Shown: positions 1 through 5,506 of the stretch, piece after piece
Layout of the letters: each line of letters begins with the position of its first letter
Numbering within the stretch: position 1 is the stretch's first letter
Assembly: GCA_023132995.1 (NCBI GenBank)
Contig: JAGLXI010000107.1
Span: 1 to 5,694 of the forward strand
Direction: 5' to 3'
Source: Candidatus Zixiibacteriota bacterium
GTDB taxonomy: Bacteria; Zixibacteria; MSB-5A5; GN15; FEB-12
Length of the DNA stretch: 5,694 bases
Position numbers and translations under genes: made by a program
Notes under the pieces: model-generated
Database searches by the model: none
What the model saw: the letters and a program-made list of their open reading frames with translations, nothing else
What the model was told of the DNA's origin: nothing

Positions 1-1
1 A

Positions 2-1240
2 GCTGCCCGGGCCGTCTCCGAACTGGGACTCAAAGATGAACCGGAAGCCGGCGCGGCGCTGGTCAAGGTGCTCCGCAGAGAGAAGGACGAGAAACTCGTC
101 ATGGAGCTTTTTGCAGCCCTGCAGAAACAGAAGCACACCGGCGCCATTGACGACGCGCGAGAACTTATCGATGTCGGCCCACCGGTCAATCTCACGGCCG
201 CTGCGGCTCGATATTTAGCGGTGGTCCAGGGAGACAGGGCGGTCAATCTGCTCGACTCCCTCTCCTTAGGGGACGACCCCTACTTGAGGGCAGCCTGCGC
301 CGAGGCCTACGGTCTGGTGGGCAGCGACAAGGTGACACCACGATTAGCTCATCTTTTCAACGATGATGATCCCATGGTGCGCACGGCGGCATTTGAGGCG
401 CTGGTAAAACTCGACACGGCCAATGTCGATTTCTACATCGGGCAGGCGTTGGCTGACCCCGACCGAGTTGTGACCACCACCGCACTGGAGTTTATAAAGA
501 ACGCCCGGCTGGCGTTGTATCTTCCCGGGCTGAACGAGATGATGTCCAGCGGGGATGAACTTGATGTCGACCTGCGGCGGATGTTGGTGCAGGTAGCCGG
601 GGCGTTTCTCTCGCATAGCCAGGACGACAGCAACGCTGTCCTGATCCTGATAAACGGCGCACTCGACACGGAATACATTGTCAGACGCGAAGCTGCCCTG
701 GTCTACCGCGATGTATTAAACGAGGACCGGCTCGATATGGCGCCGCCGGCCCCGACCCGGATTGGGAAGAGCGAGATCGAAAACGCAATCGAACGATATA
801 CCACCAATCCGTCGGCTGTTGTCACCACGAGCAAAGGTGAGTTTGAGATGGAGCTTTACTTCGACACAGCCCCGCTCACCGTTCTCAGTTTTGTCGAGTT
901 GGTCGATGAGGGCTTTTACGAGGGGCTGAGTTTCCATCGTGTCGTCCCCGATTTCGTGATTCAGGGAGGCGATCCCCGGGGCGATGGTTGGGGCGGGCCG
1001 CCGTATAATATCCGCTGCGAATACTCGTCCGAGTCTTACCGGCGCGGCACGGTGGGAATCGCAACCTCCGGCAAAGATACCGGCGGGTCGCAGTTCTTTG
1101 TCACGCTGTCGCCGCAGCCTCACCTGGAGGCGCATTACACTGTGTTCGGGCAGGTCATTTCGGGTATGGACATTGTGGACCGGATCGTTCGCGGCGACTT
1201 GATTGAACGGATAGTGATTATTGAAGAAGAATCGAGGTGA
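2..1240 (+). CDS. HEAT-repeat protein with C-terminal cyclophilin-type peptidyl-prolyl cis-trans isomerase (5' partial)
   Basis: The frame is open to the first base, so the true start lies upstream; a GTG at 68 is not a credible start because helical repeat sequence continues before it (visible residues begin AARAVSELGLKDEP). About 412 residues are visible. Roughly the first 240 are alpha-helical repeats of HEAT/Armadillo type (e.g. DDPYLRAACAEAYGLVG, DDDPMVRTAAFEALVKL), a protein-binding scaffold. After a Pro-rich linker near 740-760, a cyclophilin domain starts near 812 and runs to the end. It has the catalytic FHR (932-940), the QGGDP loop (962 onward) and the GGSQFF motif (about 1082-1099). 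The Trp that binds cyclosporin in human CypA is replaced by His in PQPHLE, as in many bacterial cyclophilins. Expected activity is proline isomerisation in protein folding, with HEAT repeats perhaps recruiting clients. Cell location cannot be judged without the N-terminus. The next gene starts 4 bp after the stop, implying an operon. The domain call is firm; the substrate is unknown. Confidence 0.93.
   Translation, partial: AARAVSELGLKDEPEAGAALVKVLRREKDEKLVMELFAALQKQKHTGAIDDARELIDVGPPVNLTAAAARYLAVVQGDRAVNLLDSLSLGDDPYLRAACAEAYGLVGSDKVTPRLAHLFNDDDPMVRTAAFEALVKLDTANVDFYIGQALADPDRVVTTTALEFIKNARLALYLPGLNEMMSSGDELDVDLRRMLVQVAGAFLSHSQDDSNAVLILINGALDTEYIVRREAALVYRDVLNEDRLDMAPPAPTRIGKSEIENAIERYTTNPSAVVTTSKGEFEMELYFDTAPLTVLSFVELVDEGFYEGLSFHRVVPDFVIQGGDPRGDGWGGPPYNIRCEYSSESYRRGTVGIATSGKDTGGSQFFVTLSPQPHLEAHYTVFGQVISGMDIVDRIVRGDLIERIVIIEEESR
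1234..1240 (+). promoter_or_regulatory. Shine-Dalgarno site of the adenosine-specific kinase gene
   Basis: GAGGTGA overlaps the last codons and the TGA stop of the cyclophilin gene. The GAGG core ends 7 nt before the ATG at 1245. This fixes that ATG as the start, ahead of a TTG at 1221 (inside the preceding gene) or the ATG at 1254 (too far). The arrangement also points to translational coupling. Confidence 0.8.
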
Positions 1241-1244
1241 CAAA

Positions 1245-1748
1245 ATGACCGCTATGGAACCAAGCTTCAGGACCAAGATCGTGAAGGTGGAGATACCCAC
1301 TGACGCGAATCTCATATTTGGGCAGACTCATTTCATCAAGACGGTGGAGGACCTCTACGAGGCGCTGGTGACCGCCTCGCCGACGCTCAAGTTCGGGATC
1401 GCCTTCTGTGAAGCCTCCCAGCAGCGACTCATCCGCTGTGACGGAAATGACGACGACTTGATCAAGATGGCCACTGACGCCGCTTTCGACGTCGCCTGCG
1501 GTCACACCTTTTTCGTTTTCCTTCGTGATGGCTACCCGATCAACGTTCTGAACCAGATCAAGAACGTGCCGGAGGTCTGCCGCATTTTCTGCGCCACGGC
1601 CAATCCGCTTGAAGTTCTTGTCGCCGAAACCGGCCATGGGCGGGGTGTCCTCGGCGTGGTGGATGGTGAGACGCCGGTGGGCATCGAGACTGACAAGGAC
1701 AAAGAGGAACGTATCCGTTTCCTGAAGACGATCGGATACAAACGGTAG
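1245..1748 (+). CDS. Adenosine-specific kinase family protein (COG1839 / DUF355)
   Basis: This 167-residue protein matches the whole length of the COG1839 family, whose Pyrobaculum member has been described as an adenosine-specific kinase. Recognisable family blocks, in order, are IFGQTHFIKTVEDLYEALV (about 24-42), KFGIAFCEAS (49-58), GHTFFVFLRDGYPINVLNQI (86-105), KNVPEVCRIFCATANPLEVL (106-125), the glycine-rich ETGHGRGVLGVVDG (128-141), and a C-terminal FLKTIGYKR. There is no classical P-loop, as expected for this fold, so the nucleotide site cannot be named from sequence. No signal peptide or membrane segment is seen; it should be cytoplasmic. The likely role is phosphoryl transfer to adenosine or a related nucleoside, but few members have been tested. 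The family is commonest in archaea, especially thermophiles, and scattered in bacteria. It lies 4 bp after the HEAT-cyclophilin gene and is convergent with the acetyltransferase gene. Family call is very secure; enzymatic role is moderate. Confidence 0.92.
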   Translation: MTAMEPSFRTKIVKVEIPTDANLIFGQTHFIKTVEDLYEALVTASPTLKFGIAFCEASQQRLIRCDGNDDDLIKMATDAAFDVACGHTFFVFLRDGYPINVLNQIKNVPEVCRIFCATANPLEVLVAETGHGRGVLGVVDGETPVGIETDKDKEERIRFLKTIGYKR

Positions 1749-1757
1749 GCGGCGCGG

Positions 1758-2237
1758 TCACAGCATCATTTCGAACTCGATCTCATCACGCAGGGGTATT
1801 CCGTGCAGCCCGACCTCAGGGATGCTCGGTTTCAGTCGCCGTGACTCCTCAAGGGCGTTGACGTGCACGGCGGCAAGAGTGAAACCCCGCCGCTGGTAGA
1901 AACGGATGGCGTCCAGGTTGTCGTTGGTGGTTATAAGCCATAGCCGCCGGCAGCCCTTTTCCCCAGCGTCCCGGCTGGCCCGCTCAATCAGGGCGGTGCC
2001 GATGCCGGAGTATTTCTCAAAAGCATCAAGGGTGACAACCTCGCACTGATTGCCGATAATCTCGAAAGTAACCAGGCCGAGTTTCCGGCCGAATGGATCA
2101 GTGGCGTAGTAGCCGTCAATCTCGTTGGGACAGACCTTTCGACCACGGGTGACAATGAAATCCGCACCCCAGCCGCGTACCACCTGAAGGACCCACGGAC
2201 GCTCGGCGTCGGTTACGGGGTAGACATGGAATGTCAT
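1758..2237 (-). CDS. GNAT family N-acetyltransferase
   Basis: A 159-residue single-domain acetyltransferase using acetyl-CoA as donor. The central strand CEVVTLDAF (65-73) is followed by the pyrophosphate-binding loop KYSGIGTAL (75-83), a variant of the Q/R-x-x-G-x-G/A motif with Lys and Ser in the first and third places. Motif B is seen as ITTNDNLDAIRFYQRRGF (about 102-119), with Tyr114 a candidate general acid, as in many GNATs. The C-terminal tail SIPEVGLHGIPLRDEIEFEM is typical of a widespread GNAT subgroup of unknown substrate. The ATG at 2237 is chosen because AAGGAAG lies 5 nt upstream. The gene follows the LysE-type exporter by 45 bp with no promoter that I can see between them, so it is probably the last gene of that transcript. 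Its 3' end faces the kinase gene across 9 bp. The substrate cannot be predicted; amino acid, amine or protein N-terminus are all possible. Confidence 0.9.
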   Translation of the reverse strand: MTFHVYPVTDAERPWVLQVVRGWGADFIVTRGRKVCPNEIDGYYATDPFGRKLGLVTFEIIGNQCEVVTLDAFEKYSGIGTALIERASRDAGEKGCRRLWLITTNDNLDAIRFYQRRGFTLAAVHVNALEESRRLKPSIPEVGLHGIPLRDEIEFEMML

Positions 2238-2242
2238 ACTAT

Positions 2243-2249
2243 CTTCCTT
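2243..2249 (-). promoter_or_regulatory. Shine-Dalgarno site of the GNAT gene
   Basis: On the minus strand AAGGAAG sits 5 nt before the ATG at 2237. It supports that start codon and shows that this downstream cistron uses ordinary leader-based initiation, unlike the first genes of the neighbouring transcripts. Confidence 0.7.
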
Positions 2250-2282
2250 CTCACGTAACGGAACCGCGTAGCCATGCCGCCG

Positions 2283-2915
2283 TCAGATCGACAAACCGCC
2301 AATGATGAAAGTGATCCCGAGATAGACCAGAAAAAGGGCGCAGCAGGAGATCAATATGTTAAGCCTCCGGCCGACCAGCAGACTCTTCCCCTGCCACAAC
2401 AGGATCGAGACGGCGCTGTACCAGACGAAGTCGGAGAGAATATGTCCGAAGTAGAACACCACCGGCCCCATGACACCGAACTTGGATGACTTGGCGATGA
2501 AAGCCAGCCCGGTCGTGGCCCACCAGATGAACCAGTAAGGATTCGACAGCGTGGCCGTGATCCCTTTGACGGCCAGTCGATGACCGGATTTTCCCGTGGC
2601 CTCGGAGCCGGTGTAGTCAAGACGGCGCTTCGCAATATCGTATATCATCGCGCCGCCCATCATCACCAGGGCTGTTCCGCCAACCACGCCGATAATGGCC
2701 GTGACAAGAGCGCTTTCGGCGATCGCCGCAAAGCCAAGCGAGAGGGCTACCACGACCACTATCTCCGCGACGGCGTGGCCGGTGGAGATTATCGGCCCGG
2801 TGCGCCAGCCGTGGCGGGGTGTCTCGGCAATACCGACCGCCAGAAGCGGACCGGGCATCATCGCCCCCGAAAACCCGACCACGAACGAACTGAAAAAAAC
2901 TACAAGTAGTTCCAT
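2283..2915 (-). CDS. LysE/RhtB family amino-acid exporter
   Basis: A 210-residue, very hydrophobic inner-membrane protein of the usual size for LysE-type translocators. About six membrane segments can be drawn, near residues 3-28, 42-65, 68-92, 113-140, 146-172 and 184-208. The N-terminal signature is GFSGAMMPGPLLAV (14-27), containing the conserved PGP; a second family motif, SNPYWFIWW, lies at 124-132. Charged residues cluster in the loop RHGWR (34-38) and around KRRLD (96-100). The family exports lysine, arginine, homoserine, threonine and similar solutes by cation antiport; the substrate here is not readable from sequence. The neighbouring COG1915 enzyme makes ornithine, arginine or proline worth considering. 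No Shine-Dalgarno sequence precedes the ATG at 2915, and a promoter-like sequence ends just before it. It lies 90 bp after the COG1915 gene and 45 bp before the GNAT gene, all on one strand. Confidence 0.91.
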   Translation of the reverse strand: MELLVVFFSSFVVGFSGAMMPGPLLAVGIAETPRHGWRTGPIISTGHAVAEIVVVVALSLGFAAIAESALVTAIIGVVGGTALVMMGGAMIYDIAKRRLDYTGSEATGKSGHRLAVKGITATLSNPYWFIWWATTGLAFIAKSSKFGVMGPVVFYFGHILSDFVWYSAVSILLWQGKSLLVGRRLNILISCCALFLVYLGITFIIGGLSI

Positions 2916-2920
2916 ACCGG

Positions 2921-2931
2921 CATATGATATG
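2921..2931. repeat. 11-bp palindrome CATATGATATG over the exporter -10 region
   Basis: CATAT-G-ATATG is a perfect inverted repeat with one central base. It covers the putative -10 box of the exporter gene. It could be an operator half-site pair, but a sequence this AT-rich and short can arise by chance. Confidence 0.4.
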
Positions 2932-2952
2932 ACGCCGTCGGCATGACTCCAA
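2924..2952 (-). promoter_or_regulatory. Candidate promoter of the LysE-type exporter gene, nearly leaderless
   Basis: On the minus strand TTGGAG (2952-2947), a 17-bp spacer and TATCAT (2929-2924) form a sigma70-like promoter with a weak -35 and a 5/6 match at -10. The predicted transcript start is near 2917, only 2 nt before the ATG at 2915. No ribosome-binding sequence is present. The call rests on pattern only and the -35 is poor. Confidence 0.4.
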
Positions 2953-3005
2953 CCGAAATATCGGTCCCTGTATGTCAGAGTGAATCGAGAACGGGGATCC
3001 GCAAT

Positions 3006-4217
3006 CTACTTCCCATTCAGAAGCTTATCGGCCAGCAGGTGCAGGAAAAGACCGACATCAGTCACGACGCCGATTGTCTGCAGGGAGCCGCGATCCTTCA
3101 GCTTGGTGACGACGGCCGGGTTGATGTCAATACAAATAGTCAGCACCCGGGCCGGAATCATGTTCCCCACGGCAATGGAATGGAGCATCGATGCGAGCAT
3201 GAGAACAATATCGGTACCCTGGAGTATGCGGGCGTGCTCATCCTGGGCACTGTTCATGTCGGTCACGGTTTCGGGCAGAGGGCCGTCGTCTCGAAGTGAC
3301 CCAGCCAGCGAGAACGGAATGCCTGCCTTGATCGCCTCGTACATCACCCCCGAGCAGAGCCTGCCTTCCTCGACCAGGTCGCTGAGCGATCCGGCCCGGC
3401 AGACCTCGTTGATGGCCCGCAGGTGGTTGCGGTGACCCATCTCAACCGGCTTGCCGGTATTCAGGTCGGTGCCCAGCGAGGTGCCGTAAAGGGCGGCCTC
3501 GGCATCGTGGACGGGGAGGGCGTTACCGGTCAGGAGGGCATGAACGTAGCCGTGGCGAATCAATCGCGCCAGTTCCGGCGCGCCGCCGGTATGCACTACT
3601 ACCGGACCGGCTACCGCCACGACCTTCTGGTTCCCGCGTCTGATTAACTCCGCCACCCGATCTACCGCCAAACGGACCTTGCGCTCGCTGGAAACATCGC
3701 CCGACATGAACCCGAACTCATCCCGGTCCCGCTCGGCAAACTCCGGTTTTATCTTGATCCCCGACAGCCCGAGCACGACGCGGTCGCCCCGGCGGAGATC
3801 GCGGAATTTCCTGATGGCGGCGCGGCCGTCGCTCACTACGATCACGCCGTCCATCCGCAGGTTGTCGACCCGCAGCCAGGCGCCGTCGTGATGCACGAAC
3901 GTCTCCTGGTTGGTAGTGCTGTAGAAATCGGGCGGCGCCACGCCGTCGGCTTCCACCTCCCCGAGGGAGACGGTCCGTTCCGGATCGATCTGGCAGCCAA
4001 GAGCGGACAGTTTCAGCAGAATCGTATTCATGCCGGCGGCATCGGGAGACGTAATGTGCAGCCTGGCCTGCGAGAACTCCTCATTGCTGCGCCCAATCTG
4101 AAAATCTTCGATCTCGAAACTGCCGCCGTCGGATATGATCGTATCAAAGATGCGGCGCATTATCCCCGAGTCAATCAGGTGACCCTCGGCAGTGACTGTC
4201 TTTTCAATAACCGGCAT
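3006..4217 (-). CDS. COG1915 / TIGR00300 LOR/SDH-domain protein, probable ornithine cyclodeaminase
   Basis: A 403-residue protein that matches the free-standing TIGR00300 family from end to end. The N-terminal LOR/SDH region starts with VTAEGHLIDSGIMRRIFDTI (8-27) and includes SFEIEDFQIGRSNEEFSQAR (33-52). The C-terminal part carries the likely dinucleotide-binding segment VVAVAGPVVVHTGG (199-212), then LLTGNALPVHDAEAALYGTSLG (228-249), MGHRNHLRAIN (260-270), FSLAGSLRDDGPLPE (302-316) and CIDINPAVVTKLKDRGS (362-378). The same region is the C-terminal half of cyanobacterial AgrE/ArgZ, and a methanococcal relative has been described as an ornithine cyclodeaminase making proline and ammonia. The AgrE arginine-dihydrolase domain is absent here. 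It should be a cytoplasmic, NAD-dependent enzyme of ornithine or proline metabolism. The start at ATG 4217 is chosen because the family begins at this point and a promoter ends 6 nt upstream; a longer frame from TTG 4316 adds 33 unrelated residues. Family call is firm, activity is inferred. Confidence 0.88.
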   Translation of the reverse strand: MPVIEKTVTAEGHLIDSGIMRRIFDTIISDGGSFEIEDFQIGRSNEEFSQARLHITSPDAAGMNTILLKLSALGCQIDPERTVSLGEVEADGVAPPDFYSTTNQETFVHHDGAWLRVDNLRMDGVIVVSDGRAAIRKFRDLRRGDRVVLGLSGIKIKPEFAERDRDEFGFMSGDVSSERKVRLAVDRVAELIRRGNQKVVAVAGPVVVHTGGAPELARLIRHGYVHALLTGNALPVHDAEAALYGTSLGTDLNTGKPVEMGHRNHLRAINEVCRAGSLSDLVEEGRLCSGVMYEAIKAGIPFSLAGSLRDDGPLPETVTDMNSAQDEHARILQGTDIVLMLASMLHSIAVGNMIPARVLTICIDINPAVVTKLKDRGSLQTIGVVTDVGLFLHLLADKLLNGK

Positions 4218-4223
4218 ATCACT

Positions 4224-4252
4224 GTTATCGGAGGGACTGCTGATTGTCTCAA
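4224..4252 (-). promoter_or_regulatory. Sigma70-like promoter of the COG1915 gene, predicting a leaderless mRNA
   Basis: Reading the minus strand, TTGAGA (4252-4247) is followed by a 17-bp spacer and GATAAC (4229-4224). The -35 matches the consensus at five of six positions and the -10 at four of six. Counting the last -10 base as -7 puts +1 exactly on the A of the ATG at 4217. No Shine-Dalgarno sequence lies before that ATG. The -35 falls inside the inverted repeat at 4242-4254. Confidence 0.5.
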
Positions 4253-4254
4253 TC
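4242..4254. repeat. 13-bp inverted repeat GATTG-TCT-CAATC, possible operator
   Basis: GATTG (4242-4246) and CAATC (4250-4254) form a perfect 5-bp inverted repeat around TCT. It covers the -35 box of the COG1915 promoter. A further GATTG occurs at 4266-4270, and the six-base form TGATTG repeats at 4241 and 4265, 24 bp apart. This is a plausible repressor or activator site for one or both divergent promoters; no regulator is identifiable in the window. Confidence 0.4.
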
Positions 4255-4300
4255 GGCCACACATTGATTGCCCACGGAAGGAACAGGTGCGCAAAGGGCT

Positions 4301-4328
4301 TTGAAAAAGCTGGCAACGTTGGTATACT
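4301..4328 (+). promoter_or_regulatory. Sigma70 promoter of hflX abutting its ATG
   Basis: TTGAAA (4301-4306), a 16-bp spacer and TATACT (4323-4328) match the sigma70 consensus at five of six positions in each box, the best promoter in the window. The -10 touches the ATG at 4329, so the predicted transcript start, about 4335, lies inside the open frame. Position 4335 is the G of an in-frame GTG, so the mRNA may be leaderless and start there. No Shine-Dalgarno sequence is present upstream. Confidence 0.6.
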
Positions 4329-5450
4329 ATGGCAGTGGTAATCGAATACGGACGAGCTGAGACTGAAAAGGCAGTGCTGATCGGCTTGGCGTATGACTCT
4401 CGCCGTCGCCAGGATGTATCCACCTCATTGGAAGAGCTTGCCCGCCTGACATATTCCGCGGGCGGTTCGGTCGTCGGGCAGCGGACGCAAGTTCGCAGAA
4501 AGCCGAACTCGGCCTATTTTATCGGCCGTGGTCTGGTCGACGAGCTGAAAGACATGCTCCCTGAGCTCGGAGCCAATTGCGTGATATTCGACGACACCCT
4601 CTCACCGGCCCAGCAGCGCAACCTGGAGCAAACCCTTGAGACCAAGGTGATTGATCGGCCCATCCTCATCCTTGACATCTTCGCCACCAGGGCCAGAACC
4701 CGCCCCGCCCGGCTCCAGGTGGAACTTGCCCAACTGGAGTACCTGCTTCCGAGGCTGACCGGCGCCTGGATACACTTCTCGCGTCAGTACGGGGGGATCG
4801 GCGCCAAGGGTCCCGGCGAGACGCAGCTTGAAATCGACCGCAGGCGCGTTCGAGACAAGATCGTCCACCTCAAGGCCCGCCTGGCCAAACTTGACAGCCA
4901 GCGGTCCACCCAGCGCAAGAGACGGCAGGCGATGTTCAAAGTAGCGCTCGTGGGTTATACCAACGCCGGGAAATCGACTCTTTTCAATCGGTTGACGCAG
5001 TCGGATGTCAGCACGGCCGATATGTTATTTACCACCCTGGATTCAACCTCGCGGGCAATGTCCACCGGTCATCCGTGCCAGATCGTCGTCAGCGACACCG
5101 TGGGATTTATTAAGAAACTTCCCCACCAGTTGGTCGAATCCTTCAAATCGACATTGGAGGAAGTCTGCCTGGCCGATTTGCTGTTGCAGGTAATCGACTG
5201 CAGCCAACCGGATGTCGAAGAGAGAATTGCTCAGACGAGACAGGTGCTGACCGAGATAGGTGCCGACAAAGTCCCTTACCTGCTCATATACAACAAGATA
5301 GATGCCAACCCCGGTTTTCTGCCGTTGCTCGGTTACGAGGCTTCGTCCCTGACAGTGTCTGCTGCTTGCGATCAGGGCATTGCTGCTCTGAAGGCTGAGC
5401 TTATCGCCCGTTCACAGCGACCCCTGCAAGCGGCCGACAGCGCAAACTGA
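4329..5450 (+). CDS. hflX: Ribosome-associated GTPase HflX
   Basis: A 373-residue GTPase that in other bacteria binds the 50S subunit and splits or rescues stalled ribosomes, notably under heat stress. The N-terminal HflX domain spans about 14-110 (KPNSAYFIGRGLVDELK, FDDTLSPAQQRNLE). It is followed by the helical linker with the glycine-rich signature GGIGAKGPGETQLEIDRRR (155-173). The G domain has G1 GYTNAGKST (209-217), G2 Thr235/236, G3 DTVG (256-259), G4 NKID (322-325) and G5 SA (344-345). The protein stops soon after the G domain and lacks the extra C-terminal domain of E. coli HflX (426 residues). The ATG at 4329 is given as the conservative start, but the promoter abuts it and no Shine-Dalgarno exists; GTG at 4335 (371 residues) is the better match to a leaderless transcript. 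It is divergent from the COG1915 gene. A response regulator gene follows 56 bp after the stop, with no clear terminator between them. Confidence 0.95.
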   Translation: MAVVIEYGRAETEKAVLIGLAYDSRRRQDVSTSLEELARLTYSAGGSVVGQRTQVRRKPNSAYFIGRGLVDELKDMLPELGANCVIFDDTLSPAQQRNLEQTLETKVIDRPILILDIFATRARTRPARLQVELAQLEYLLPRLTGAWIHFSRQYGGIGAKGPGETQLEIDRRRVRDKIVHLKARLAKLDSQRSTQRKRRQAMFKVALVGYTNAGKSTLFNRLTQSDVSTADMLFTTLDSTSRAMSTGHPCQIVVSDTVGFIKKLPHQLVESFKSTLEEVCLADLLLQVIDCSQPDVEERIAQTRQVLTEIGADKVPYLLIYNKIDANPGFLPLLGYEASSLTVSAACDQGIAALKAELIARSQRPLQAADSAN

Positions 5451-5494
5451 AGTTCCACCACTCTTCTACCGATAAACTAAGAAGACGGAATCGA

Positions 5495-5500
5495 GAGGAA
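5495..5500 (+). promoter_or_regulatory. Shine-Dalgarno site selecting the TTG start of the response regulator
   Basis: GAGGAA, with GAGG at 5495-5498, is 8 nt before the TTG at 5507 but only 3 nt before the out-of-frame ATG at 5502. The spacing favours TTG, which is in frame with the receiver domain. Confidence 0.7.
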
Positions 5501-5506
5501 CATGAT

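Noticed and set aside
36..218. 60-codon open frame starting at ATG 36
   Set aside because: It overlaps the HEAT-repeat frame that is open from base 2, has no ribosome-binding site, and its Arg/Ser-rich translation is typical of an off-frame reading.
716..1315. 199-codon open frame on the minus strand
   Set aside because: It is antisense to the cyclophilin domain, whose motifs are unmistakable, and its translation has no recognisable domain. It is a G+C-driven shadow.
2617..2952. 111-codon open frame on the minus strand starting at TTG 2952
   Set aside because: It is an alternative frame of the LysE-type gene. The protein is rich in Arg/Gly/Asp with no membrane segments, while the other frame has the PGP motif and six hydrophobic segments.
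2952..2965. Small hairpin ACCGA/TCGGT between the COG1915 and exporter genes
   Set aside because: The stem is only 5 bp and no T-run follows on the minus strand, so it is not a credible intrinsic terminator.
3888..4304. 138-codon open frame on the plus strand
   Set aside because: It lies opposite the N-terminal half of the COG1915 gene and across the divergent promoter region, with no family resemblance.
4218..4316. A 33-residue N-terminal extension of the COG1915 protein from TTG 4316
   Set aside because: The added residues are not family-like, the TTG has no Shine-Dalgarno, and the extension would run across the promoter at 4224-4252. The family begins at the ATG 4217.
5452..5501. GTTCC/GGAAC pairing that could hide the response regulator Shine-Dalgarno, with a nested TCTTCT/AGAAGA pair
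   Set aside because: The pairs are short, mismatched between stems and far apart. I could not support it as a riboswitch or thermosensor without folding calculations and comparison to relatives.
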